Positions 17,174 through 25,797 of a stretch of 64,000 nt of DNA are shown in pieces. A program made the position numbers and the translations under genes. The notes under the pieces were generated by a model. It did not search any database. It was given only the letters and a program-made list of their open reading frames with translations, and was not told the DNA's origin. Each line of letters begins with the position of its first letter. The stretch's first letter is position 1. Source of the DNA: Sphaerochaeta pleomorpha str. Grapes (lineage in GTDB: Bacteria; Spirochaetota; Spirochaetia; Sphaerochaetales; Sphaerochaetaceae); the NCBI RefSeq assembly GCF_000236685.1, contig NC_016633.1:1984001-2048000 (forward strand), read 5' to 3'.

Positions 17174-18439
17174 ATGAGAAAGAACATTCTGTTGGTTGTG
17201 TTGGTGGCGTTGCTTGCCTCAAACATGTTGTTTGCACAAGCTGCACCCGAACAAAAAAAAGCGGAAGGACCTATAGAAATCACATTCTGGTCTTTATTCA
17301 CCGGAGGGGATGGAGAATTCTTTGACGCTATGGTCAAGCAATTCAATGCATCCCAAGATAAAATCATCATGAAGAATGACATGGTCAAGTTTGACAATTA
17401 TTACACCAAACTAACCACTGCCCTTGCAGCAAAGACAGCTCCTGATGTTGTAGTCGTACACCAAGGCAATTTGCTCAACTATGTTCCAAGCGGTTCATTG
17501 CTTGCCTTGGATGGCCTCTTTGACGAAGCCACGCTTGCAGATTTCCAGAAAGCACCCTTGGATGGATGCCGCTTCGAAGGAAAGCTTTATTCGATTCCGT
17601 TTGATGTACATCCTATAGTTATGTACTATAACAAGGATTTGCTTGCAAAAGCTGGCATTACAACAATACCCCAGAGTGGGGAGGATTTGGTAAAGGCAGC
17701 CATCGCAGTGAAGAATGCTACAGGAAAGTGGGGATTTGCTATAGACAATACGACAGGAACCTATAAAGCGTATACGCTGACCAGATTGTTCATGTCTTTG
17801 ATTGCACAGCAAGGGGGAAGCCTCCTCAACGCCGATAGCACTGCACCGAATTTCAATAATGCATATGGTCAAAATGCTTTGAAATGGCTGCAGGACCTAG
17901 TCAACGTCTATAAAGTAAACCCGACCGAACTCGATTATGATGGTGCCATGAATACGTTCAAGCTTGGCGATGCGGCCTTCTACTTCAATGGTGTCTGGGC
18001 AACAGGAACCCTTGAGAACCAGGCAGGTTTGAACTTCGGAGCCGCTCCGCTTCCTGCAATCATGGGCGGAAAGGCTGCTTGGGCTGGATCTCACACACTT
18101 GCTATCCCGGTACAGAAAAACCAAGATCCTAAAAAAGTCGAGGCTGCTGTAACCTTTATCAAGTGGATGACTGCCAATGGTGAACTCTGGGCAAAGGCAG
18201 GGCATATTCCTACCAGAAAGAGCGTTGCAGAGAAAGCTACCTTCAAGGCTTTGCCTTACAGGGCAGATTACGCAGCAGCCGCTGCATTTGCCTTGCCTAC
18301 TCCCAGAACTGCTGCCTGGGAAGAAATCTATGGGACGCTCAGTGACAAACTGGAGTATGCGGTGACCAAGAACCAGAATACCACCCAGGCTCTTGCCGAT
18401 ATGGAAAAAACGGTAAAAGACATTATCGCAACCTATTGA
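17174..18439 (+). CDS. Carbohydrate ABC transporter substrate-binding protein (MalE/UgpB-like)
   Basis: A 421-aa family-1 solute-binding protein with a strong AAGGAGG ribosome site. The signal peptide (LLVVLVALLASNMLFAQA) leads into EITFWSLFTGGDGEFFDAMVKQFN, typical of oligosaccharide-binding proteins. Further landmarks are PDVVVVHQGNLLNYV, YSIPFDVHPIVMYYNKDLL and AWAGSHTLAIPVQKN. It has no lipobox cysteine. It feeds the two permeases encoded next. A GC-rich hairpin after the gene probably raises its level relative to the membrane parts. The sugar is unknown. Confidence 0.93.
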   Translation: MRKNILLVVLVALLASNMLFAQAAPEQKKAEGPIEITFWSLFTGGDGEFFDAMVKQFNASQDKIIMKNDMVKFDNYYTKLTTALAAKTAPDVVVVHQGNLLNYVPSGSLLALDGLFDEATLADFQKAPLDGCRFEGKLYSIPFDVHPIVMYYNKDLLAKAGITTIPQSGEDLVKAAIAVKNATGKWGFAIDNTTGTYKAYTLTRLFMSLIAQQGGSLLNADSTAPNFNNAYGQNALKWLQDLVNVYKVNPTELDYDGAMNTFKLGDAAFYFNGVWATGTLENQAGLNFGAAPLPAIMGGKAAWAGSHTLAIPVQKNQDPKKVEAAVTFIKWMTANGELWAKAGHIPTRKSVAEKATFKALPYRADYAAAAAFALPTPRTAAWEEIYGTLSDKLEYAVTKNQNTTQALADMEKTVKDIIATY

Positions 18440-18458
18440 TTTGCATTTCAGTATTTCC

Positions 18459-18488
18459 CCCTCCCCTGCCTGAGGGGAGGGAATTTTT
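18459..18488 (+). terminator. Attenuator-like terminator after the binding-protein gene
   Basis: CCCTCCCC (18459-18466), a 7-nt loop and GGGGAGGG (18474-18481) are followed by AATTTTT. It looks like a full rho-independent terminator, yet the permease gene starts 16 bp later with its own GGAGG. This fits partial termination between binding protein and permeases. Confidence 0.8.
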
Positions 18489-18503
18489 GGAGGCACGTAT
18501 ACC

Positions 18504-19376
18504 ATGATACCCGGAAACAAAGACAACAGAGATGGAATTCTTTTCTCACTTCCATTCCTACTCGTATATTTCGCCTTTATGGTATATCCATTGCTGTATG
18601 GGTTTTATATAAGTTTTTTCAATTGGGACATTCTCTCAACGGCAAAATTTATTGGTTTGAAGAACTACTCTACCCTTTTTTCCGATGTAAAATTCTACAC
18701 CTCACTCTGGCATACCCTTCAGTTTGTACTCATTACTACGCCAAGCTTACTTTTGGTCGGGTTTATAATGGCTCTGGCAGTCACTTCAAAGTCACCTTTG
18801 ACCAGAATCATGGAAAACGCATTCTTCTTTCCCTATATTTTCTCAATGACTGTTGTCAGCACGCTATGGGCATGGATCATGCAAAAGGATTTCGGGATAT
18901 TCAACCAGGCATTGATGGCGATGGGAAGACAACCTATCAGCTGGCTGACCAACGAAAACTTTGCTATGTGGTCGGTAGCCTTGACGACCCTCTGGTGGAC
19001 TGCAGGATTCAATATGGTCCTGTTTAGCGCCGGTATCAAGCAAATTCCCAAGGAAGTCTTTGAATCGGCAGCAATAGACGGTGCGAACTATTTTCAGAGA
19101 ATCACCTATATTACCGTTCCTTTGGTGTCTTCCACGACGGTGCTTTGCCTAATCCTCCAGATTATTGCTTCTTTCAATGTATTCGGCCAAGTCTATGTAA
19201 TGACCGGGGGAGGTCCACATGGAACTACAAGGGTGCTGGTACAGTATATCTATGAGACAGGGTTCAAATATTACAAAATGGGATATAGCGCAGCTATGAG
19301 CTACATCCTATTCGCAATCATCATGGTTGTATCAGTTGTCCAATACCTGACACTCACCAGGAGGGAACAGGTATGA
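18504..19376 (+). CDS. Carbohydrate ABC transporter permease (MalF/UgpA-like)
   Basis: A 290-aa inner-membrane permease with six hydrophobic segments and the transport signature EVFESAAIDGANYFQRITYITVP near residue 190, which contacts the ATPase. It has a GGAGG ribosome site. It overlaps the following permease by 4 bp. No ATPase is encoded in this operon, so the complex must use a shared MsiK/UgpC-type ATPase from elsewhere in the genome. Confidence 0.94.
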   Translation: MIPGNKDNRDGILFSLPFLLVYFAFMVYPLLYGFYISFFNWDILSTAKFIGLKNYSTLFSDVKFYTSLWHTLQFVLITTPSLLLVGFIMALAVTSKSPLTRIMENAFFFPYIFSMTVVSTLWAWIMQKDFGIFNQALMAMGRQPISWLTNENFAMWSVALTTLWWTAGFNMVLFSAGIKQIPKEVFESAAIDGANYFQRITYITVPLVSSTTVLCLILQIIASFNVFGQVYVMTGGGPHGTTRVLVQYIYETGFKYYKMGYSAAMSYILFAIIMVVSVVQYLTLTRREQV

Positions 19377-20200
19377 AAAGACATCCTTTGAAACAAAAGA
19401 CAGGAATCACGATTCTTTCCCTGCTATTCATAGCTATTTGGTTTTTCCCTCTTATATGGATGGTCATAACCTCCATGAAATTGGAAAATGAAGTCATTAC
19501 CAAGACGTTCTCCTTTTTCCCGGCTAATCCAACCTTTGCAAACTATACCAAGGCATTTACCTCAACCTATATCCTCAACTGGATGGTCAATTCTGCAATT
19601 GTTTCCTTGGGGGCCATGGTCCTTACCCTTATCATCGATGCCCCAATTGCCTATGCGTTTGCAAAAATCCAGTTCAAGGGCAAGAACCTGCTTTTCTGGA
19701 TTGTCATGGGAGGAATGATGGTTCCCTTCCAGGTTCTCATAGTCCCGCTCTATCTGCAATTCAATTCCTATGGGATGATCAATACACTAGCCTCTGTAGT
19801 TCTACCCCGCATTGCTCTTCCCATAGGGATATTTATTCTCAAACAATTTTATGAAGGAATCCCTGTCGACTTGGAAGAGGCAGCCTTTATAGATGGGTCT
19901 TCTCGGTTGAGAATATTCCTACGAATTATCCTTCCCTTGGGGCAGTCAGCTATGGCTACGGTAATCATTCTGTCATTCATAAACACTTGGAATGATTTCC
20001 TTTGGCCGCTTATCGCAATCAATGATACTATTAAGTATACGATCACTGTCGGAATAGCGAACTTCCAGGGAACCCATGGAACCCAGTATTCCTTGATTAT
20101 GGCAGGGGCTACCATAGCATCCATCCCCCAGATACTTTTCTATATCTTTTTTAGGAAAAAAATTATCGCAGGCATCGCAACTAGCGGAATGAAAGGTTAA
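19373..20200 (+). CDS. Carbohydrate ABC transporter permease (MalG/UgpE-like)
   Basis: A 275-aa partner permease with six membrane helices. Its ATPase-contact motif is LEEAAFIDGSSRLRIFLRIILP near residue 165, and it has the typical MalG-type ending (GIATSGMKG). Its ATG overlaps the stop of the MalF-like gene (ATGA), so the two are produced in equal amounts. Only 4 bp separate it from the next gene, which is therefore in the same operon. Confidence 0.94.
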   Translation: MKRHPLKQKTGITILSLLFIAIWFFPLIWMVITSMKLENEVITKTFSFFPANPTFANYTKAFTSTYILNWMVNSAIVSLGAMVLTLIIDAPIAYAFAKIQFKGKNLLFWIVMGGMMVPFQVLIVPLYLQFNSYGMINTLASVVLPRIALPIGIFILKQFYEGIPVDLEEAAFIDGSSRLRIFLRIILPLGQSAMATVIILSFINTWNDFLWPLIAINDTIKYTITVGIANFQGTHGTQYSLIMAGATIASIPQILFYIFFRKKIIAGIATSGMKG

Positions 20201-20204
20201 TACC

Positions 20205-22256
20205 ATGCATATACAATCAATCGGAAACGATAAGATCGAAGTGACCCTGGAAGAACCAACCTGTATCATTTCCTACAGCCTCAGTTACGGGGGAAGTCGA
20301 ATCCACTGTTCCTCATTGGATATTTCTCCCGATCAAAACAGTGTTTCTGCCAGTTTTGGGGAGATTGGCACCATTACTGACGTATTTACTTCTGCAAAAG
20401 GATTGCTTACTGTCGAACGAACCTGGAATCTGTTGATAAAAGGGGACTACAGGCTACAGGCTTCGTTTTCCTACCGCGATGGAAACCTTGAGAACAAATT
20501 GCTGGTCCCTTCTGTATGGTATCGTGACAATACCCAAGGGAAAGGTGTATTTCCCTCATCTCACTATGCAAACGTATGGTCGTTTTTGGAAACAAGGATT
20601 CCCGTACCCTGTTGTGAGCAACTATTCAATGGGAACCGATGTTTCACCTGTGCAACTGAAAAAGCATCCGAAGAACAATTCCTAGCTTCAGTGACCAATG
20701 AACGCCACGGGATTATCATCTCAATTCCCGGAAGTGAATGGCCTTATAGCTACCAAGGGAAAAAATCCTTGATCGATACTTCAAAGGTTTTGCTTCCAAG
20801 ACTTAAAATCGATGAGGTTCCCTTCACCTATAAGCGAAAATTCTATGTGCATAACCAAGCGGAGAATGATAGCCTGGATGGTTATCGAGCTTTTGTCCGG
20901 GTCCTTCCAAAAGAATTGGCCCTGGGCAAAGGGGCATTAATGCCCTGGGAAACCTGGTACGAATACAAGCTCACCCGTCTGCTCAACCTCATACGAAAAG
21001 ATAGCAGAGGCTTGGCCTATCTGGCGATGGGTGCAGGAAACGGAGAAGTACAGCAAGTATATGAATATACCGCTGCATCTTTTTTAGTCAAAAGTCTTGA
21101 GGCTGCCTATGAATTGGCAGTATGCACACAAAGGGAGTGTAAAACAGAATTTCTCAATCAAGCGAGAAAGGATGTTGCACTCCTATTCGGCCTAGACAAT
21201 GACCTGATGCTTTTTGCCAACCTTGCAATCAAGATAGGTCAGTTCTTTCTCGATGCAGAACATCCCGGCGGGGTATTTCAGGATTGTTATGATTTGCAGG
21301 AGCATATCTGGGGTGGCTATCTTGGCATAGGGGAACATGAGGAGTTCCGTTATCTGGTAAACAGCCGTTGCAACGGGGAAGCCATGCGATATTATGTGCT
21401 GCTCTACTCACAGCTAAAGGCCAAGGGAATCGACAAACCCCAGTTCCTCGGCATTGCGAAAAGAGTAGCCAGGTTCTATTGCAACTGTCAGCTTTCCAGT
21501 GGTTCTTTCGGTCGCTGGTGGACTACAAAAGGAAAACCTGTAGATATACAAGGGACCAACGGGGCATATATCGCCTCGTTTTTCGCTACACTCGTTCCCT
21601 ACCTCGATAGTGCAGAACCGCTTCATAGTGAAATCCTTGCCGCCCTTCACCAGTCCTACTGGTATTATGGGGAAATGGCGAATGAGGGTAGCTTCTATGG
21701 GGACACCCTGGATGCAGATTCTTGCGACAAAGAAGCAGGGGTTGCCTTGCTTTCCCTGTTTCTTGATCTCTATGAGCTGGAAAAGGACAAACGCCAGCTG
21801 GAAAGTGCCCGCCTTGCCGCCAATTTCATTCTTTTATGGATATGGCAGACTGATAGTTTCATCCCTTTGGAGAGCCCTTTGGGGAAAGAGGGTTTCCACA
21901 CTACAGGCATGACCTCTGTATCGGTAGCCCACCACCATCTCGATTTCTATGGCATGGCCATCGCATTCCAGTTCCTTAGGCTCTCAGAAGCCACAGGAGA
22001 TCTTTTCTATCAGGAGCAGGCCATTCTTATGGTCAATGCCTGTCGCCAACTCATAGCTACAAAAGACAACGGGCTTGGAAGAGATGCCAGCTTTATCGGC
22101 TGGCAACCGGAACAAATCAATCATACCTGTTGGGAATATTTTGACCGGAAAGAAAAAATGAATGGCTTCTATGAAATTGATATAGCTTGGGTTACCGTAC
22201 TTACACTTGGCTCTTATTTGCAGATCCAAGAAAGATTTCCCCAAATATTGCAATAA
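20205..22256 (+). CDS. Unrecognised 683-aa protein, probably an alpha/alpha-barrel carbohydrate-active enzyme
   Basis: I cannot assign this to a named family. The N-terminal ~230 residues look beta-rich (a possible sandwich domain, e.g. ITDVFTSAKGLLTVERTWNL). Residues ~260-680 are helical with repeated aromatic, Gly- and acid-rich turns (GGVFQDCYDLQEHIWGGYLG, SSGSFGRWWTTKG, GSFYGDTLDADSCDKEAG, HTTGMTSVSVAHHHLDFYG). This layout is typical of alpha/alpha-toroid glycosidases and lyases. The Asp/Glu in GDTLDADSCDKEAG are candidate catalytic residues. There is no signal peptide, so it acts in the cytoplasm, presumably on the sugar brought in by the importer encoded 4 bp upstream. AAAGG precedes the ATG. 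Confidence 0.6.
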   Translation: MHIQSIGNDKIEVTLEEPTCIISYSLSYGGSRIHCSSLDISPDQNSVSASFGEIGTITDVFTSAKGLLTVERTWNLLIKGDYRLQASFSYRDGNLENKLLVPSVWYRDNTQGKGVFPSSHYANVWSFLETRIPVPCCEQLFNGNRCFTCATEKASEEQFLASVTNERHGIIISIPGSEWPYSYQGKKSLIDTSKVLLPRLKIDEVPFTYKRKFYVHNQAENDSLDGYRAFVRVLPKELALGKGALMPWETWYEYKLTRLLNLIRKDSRGLAYLAMGAGNGEVQQVYEYTAASFLVKSLEAAYELAVCTQRECKTEFLNQARKDVALLFGLDNDLMLFANLAIKIGQFFLDAEHPGGVFQDCYDLQEHIWGGYLGIGEHEEFRYLVNSRCNGEAMRYYVLLYSQLKAKGIDKPQFLGIAKRVARFYCNCQLSSGSFGRWWTTKGKPVDIQGTNGAYIASFFATLVPYLDSAEPLHSEILAALHQSYWYYGEMANEGSFYGDTLDADSCDKEAGVALLSLFLDLYELEKDKRQLESARLAANFILLWIWQTDSFIPLESPLGKEGFHTTGMTSVSVAHHHLDFYGMAIAFQFLRLSEATGDLFYQEQAILMVNACRQLIATKDNGLGRDASFIGWQPEQINHTCWEYFDRKEKMNGFYEIDIAWVTVLTLGSYLQIQERFPQILQ

Positions 22257-22270
22257 AGAAGGTTAGTATC

Positions 22271-23008
22271 ATGGAACGCATAAGCCTAATAACATTGAAT
22301 CTTTGGAATACTGAACATTGGGAAAAACGTAAAGAATGTGTCATCTCTTTTGTGCTGAAATACGCAAGTGATATTTTCTGTTTCCAGGAAGTCAGGGAAG
22401 AAACCCTGGCTGTTTTGGACCAAGCATTACCCAGATATACACGAATCGAAGGAGTCGAGCCAGGGTGGAAATGCGAAAACAGCATATATATACGGAGTGA
22501 CCTATTCACCGTACAGGATTTCGGAAGGATAGACCTTTCCATGCCAGAGCAAAACAGAGGGGTGTTCTGGGTAAAGCTCAAGACCCTTGAGGGCAAAACG
22601 CTGTTTGTAGCAACAATGCATCTTACCCATCAATTGAATGCAGATGAGATTCGAACGGGGGTTCCCTACAGGCATGCTGAGGCCCATATGGCAGCAAAGG
22701 AATTGAATCTCCTGGTAAAAGGGGAACGGGCCATTGTCTGCGGGGATTTCAACGACCCGGTACATCCTTCCAGAATTCTCCAACAGGAAGCGCAATTCGT
22801 AGATGTCTTCGAATTTCTTCGTCTCTGTGCCCCGGTGACCTTTCCCTGCCCATTTCTGAGCGAGGAACGATATCTTGTTGAGGCAATTGACAAAATCATG
22901 ACTCGAGGACCGCTCAAACCACTATTGGCTACCTCCCCGCAGTACTTCCATAACGGGAGCGTCCTCTCAGACCATTGGCCGGTAATGGCAATCTTTGAAA
23001 TCGAGTAA
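22271..23008 (+). CDS. Endonuclease/exonuclease/phosphatase (EEP) superfamily hydrolase
   Basis: ATG 22271 starts a 245-aa protein, 14 bp after the previous stop. EEP motifs are in order: LNLWNTEHWEKR (metal-site Asn), FQEVREE (metal-binding Glu), MHLTHQLNADE, CGDFNDPVH (catalytic Asp/Asn) and SDHWPVMAIFEIE (catalytic Asp-His). The family covers DNA repair nucleases, sphingomyelinases and sugar- or inositol-phosphatases. With no signal peptide and sugar-transport neighbours, a phosphodiesterase or phosphatase on an imported glycoside is plausible, but that is inference. Its stop lies 5 bp from that of the convergent SGNH gene. Confidence 0.85.
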   Translation: MERISLITLNLWNTEHWEKRKECVISFVLKYASDIFCFQEVREETLAVLDQALPRYTRIEGVEPGWKCENSIYIRSDLFTVQDFGRIDLSMPEQNRGVFWVKLKTLEGKTLFVATMHLTHQLNADEIRTGVPYRHAEAHMAAKELNLLVKGERAIVCGDFNDPVHPSRILQQEAQFVDVFEFLRLCAPVTFPCPFLSEERYLVEAIDKIMTRGPLKPLLATSPQYFHNGSVLSDHWPVMAIFEIE

Positions 23009-23013
23009 GAGAG

Positions 23014-23841
23014 TTAGTCGCCCTTTTTCTTCGAGAACCCCGGGATTCTGAAAGTAAGCCCCCTATGGGCTTTTTTTCCCTGTGGTTCGATAGGTGCTAT
23101 CTGCAGGGAAGTGATAGACTCTTCTTCGGCAGAAGGAATCTCCAGGGTCTCGATTTCTTGTTCCGATTCACTTTCAGGGAGTTCTTCTTCCAAGAAAAGC
23201 TGTCGCTCATCACCAAATAGCTGTTGCAGGATTGGAACGAGAGCCTTTGCCAGATTCTCATGGCCTTGTGCATCCATATGAAGCTGGTCAATGGTACTGG
23301 GACTCGCAACCAAAGACGCATCGAGAAACAAACAACCATACGACTGGGCTACCTGCTCGAATAAGGGAGCCAAAGCCAGGCTTTTCCTATAGGAACTTTG
23401 GTCAAAGCTGACAAAGGGTGAATGTTCTATATCCGCTCCAATATGAATGGGGGAGATGACAAGTACCTTGGGAAGGGGATACCCTTCTCCATACGGAAAT
23501 TGCAAGATTGTCTTTACCAAGGTTTCCATACCTTTGGCAATAACCCGTGCATTTGCATTGAAATGTACCTTACAATCGTTGGTACCCAGACTTAAAATCA
23601 CCAAGTCTAGGGGTTTGTGACTTTTCAATGACACCGGCAATAGGGCCAAACCATTCCGACCAGGTTCCAAAGGATCATCAAAAAGCGTATTTCTCCCCCC
23701 CAATCCTTCTTCTATGAGGTAATAATCACTTCCCAGATAATCCTGTAGAAGACCCGTCCACCGAACAGTGCGAGCCCATCGACCTCCACTGGGGTTTGTC
23801 CCAAACGTATTAGAATCACCAAAGCAAAGAATGTTATACAT
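23014..23841 (-). CDS. SGNH/GDSL hydrolase
   Basis: I place the start at ATG 23841, behind GAGAGGG, giving 275 aa. The SGNH blocks are all visible: block I ILCFGDSNTFGTNP (Ser), block II Gly in EEGLGGRNT, block III LSLGTNDCK (Asn) and block V STIDQLHMDAQGHENLA (Asp-x-x-His). It is like small arylesterases and acyl-carbohydrate esterases. A ~75-residue C-terminal tail is unusual: very acidic (EEELPESESEQEIETLE) and then basic (GKKAHRG...FSKKKGD). There is no signal peptide. It is the last gene of the minus-strand cluster and could remove ester groups from the imported glycoside. Confidence 0.88.
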   Translation of the reverse strand: MYNILCFGDSNTFGTNPSGGRWARTVRWTGLLQDYLGSDYYLIEEGLGGRNTLFDDPLEPGRNGLALLPVSLKSHKPLDLVILSLGTNDCKVHFNANARVIAKGMETLVKTILQFPYGEGYPLPKVLVISPIHIGADIEHSPFVSFDQSSYRKSLALAPLFEQVAQSYGCLFLDASLVASPSTIDQLHMDAQGHENLAKALVPILQQLFGDERQLFLEEELPESESEQEIETLEIPSAEEESITSLQIAPIEPQGKKAHRGLTFRIPGFSKKKGD

Positions 23842-23968
23842 GCATACCCTCTCTCGTACAGTCTCACAGATTTTACCCAGCAAAGTCCCTTTGTACAACA
23901 CGATTCGCAACAGATAGTTCCTAGCTTGGAGGTATACCTGACAATACTGCTTTTGTGACTTTTATCTG

Positions 23969-25732
23969 TTAAAAAGGCTTGGTTTTCAAAAGTTGTACCT
24001 GATAGGGGTTTAGCACCAGTTCCTTTGCTGTAATGGTTATAGGTTTTTCCAAAAGATCGATACAAGCATCAAAGGGGAACGGGCAATCCAATTTGCTCCA
24101 GACTTCTTCAATCGAAATCCTCTGTAAATGGGGAGTAACATTTATGAGAACAAGGATTTTATCGGAATCATCAGAGGATCCTCTCAGAAATACAAAACAA
24201 GCAGAATTCGTCAGGGCTAAGATTCTTTGCTCAGAGGAAGGGGAAAAAGCAGGTTCCCTTTTTCTGACCCGAAGCAATTCCACATGAAAACCAAGGACAG
24301 CACTTCTCAAAGAATTGGGATCATCCAATTCCTTTGACAAGGTTTTAAAGGATACCTTCTCTCTATTAATCCTTCGAGGATACAAAGTAAGCTCAGGATC
24401 CCCATACCAATTCTGCGAACCTATCAGACTATTGATATAGATTCCGGGTATCCCCTTGAGAAAAACCATGATCGCAGTCGCTGCCTTGAATCGGGAAACC
24501 AGCAGGGAACGAGGTTCGTTCTCGGTAAAACCAGAAAGGGCGGATAGATAATTGATATTCAATTCGTACGGACTTTCCGTTCCATCACCTTTGCTTCTGC
24601 GTGAGACAAATCCTCCTTGTTTGACAGTATGCAAACACATTTTTTCAACATCCCCATCGGAAAGGAGGTTTTTCACTGGCATCAGTCCAATCCCATCATG
24701 AGAAGCAAGAAAATTAAAGAATGCAACGGAAGAAGAAGGGAGCACAAGCGTCTTGGCCCAAGCACCTAAAACCGAAGCATCCTGGGAAAGAAAGGTGTGG
24801 AAAACAAGGGGGGGCAGGGAAAAGTTGTATACCAGGGTAGCCTCATCACTACCGTCTCCAAAATATGCTACGTTTTCGTTATGGGGAACATTGGTTTCGG
24901 TAATAATAAAACTTTGCTTGGTAAGGTTCTTGGTCAGCCAACAGAAAAGCCTGACTATAGCGTGGGTCTTTTCATGATGGATACAATTCGTTCCTATTTC
25001 TTTCCATAGGTAAGCCACGGCATCAAGCCGAATAATCGAGGCACCCCTCTGCAATACATAAGCAAGCAGAACATCCATCATACAGTACAGAACCTCAGGG
25101 TTATGATAATTGACATCCACCTGGTCTTTGCTGAAGGTAGTCCAGACATACCGTTTTCCCCTATCGGTGTCGACTTGGGTTATCAGGGGTAGATTCCTAG
25201 GCCTGAACACCTGCGTGAGATCTTCAGTTCCCTCGAGAAAAATTGCAAAATCCTTATATTCGGGATTACCTGCAAAACATTCCCTGATCCAGATATTCGA
25301 ACGGGAAAGATGGTTTGCAACGAAATCAAACATAAGTGCATAAAAAGCTTGCAAATCATTGATATGATCCCAGGTTCCCAGTCCTGTATCGACCGAAAAG
25401 GGGTCAATGACAGAAAACCCATCATCAGAGGATGAGGGATAAAAAGGAAGCAGATGAATAGTTGAAACAGCATCGCCAACCCATTTTCTCAAGAATTCGT
25501 GCAACACAACTAGAGGAGCACAATGGGGACTCTGTATTGAATCCCCATAGGTTATCAATAGAGAATAATGTTTTTCCAACCTCGAGGCAGGATGATTTAT
25601 AAAGCTATTATCTTTTGGCAGGTATTTTTTAATACATAGGAAAAACCTATTTGTCCAAGTTTTGGCAACCTGCTTACCGTAAATTTCCTCAAGACTGCTA
25701 CGAATACCGTTTTTGAGGGAGGCTTCATTCAT
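23969..25732 (-). CDS. GH13_18 glycoside phosphorylase (sucrose / glucosylglycerate phosphorylase-like)
   Basis: ATG 25732 behind GAGGT gives 587 aa. A GH13 barrel is evident: HLLPFYPSSSDDGFSVIDP, MFDFVANHLS, nucleophile D237 in IIRLDAVAYLWK, acid/base E279 in IITETNVPHNENVAYFG, and stabiliser D346 in LASHDGIGL. The TETNVPH-type acid/base segment is, as I recall, shared with the YcjM (glucosylglycerate phosphorylase) branch of GH13_18 rather than classical sucrose phosphorylases. Such enzymes cleave an alpha-glucoside with phosphate to glucose-1-phosphate, saving ATP. It is cytoplasmic and downstream of a GT4 gene and a sugar importer. The exact acceptor remains open. Confidence 0.85.
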   Translation of the reverse strand: MNEASLKNGIRSSLEEIYGKQVAKTWTNRFFLCIKKYLPKDNSFINHPASRLEKHYSLLITYGDSIQSPHCAPLVVLHEFLRKWVGDAVSTIHLLPFYPSSSDDGFSVIDPFSVDTGLGTWDHINDLQAFYALMFDFVANHLSRSNIWIRECFAGNPEYKDFAIFLEGTEDLTQVFRPRNLPLITQVDTDRGKRYVWTTFSKDQVDVNYHNPEVLYCMMDVLLAYVLQRGASIIRLDAVAYLWKEIGTNCIHHEKTHAIVRLFCWLTKNLTKQSFIITETNVPHNENVAYFGDGSDEATLVYNFSLPPLVFHTFLSQDASVLGAWAKTLVLPSSSVAFFNFLASHDGIGLMPVKNLLSDGDVEKMCLHTVKQGGFVSRRSKGDGTESPYELNINYLSALSGFTENEPRSLLVSRFKAATAIMVFLKGIPGIYINSLIGSQNWYGDPELTLYPRRINREKVSFKTLSKELDDPNSLRSAVLGFHVELLRVRKREPAFSPSSEQRILALTNSACFVFLRGSSDDSDKILVLINVTPHLQRISIEEVWSKLDCPFPFDACIDLLEKPITITAKELVLNPYQVQLLKTKPF

Positions 25733-25797
25733 TTTATTACCTCGTTTCAAGAATCCATGGGATTCCTCTCAGGCGATAATGCAAATACAGGAAACCC

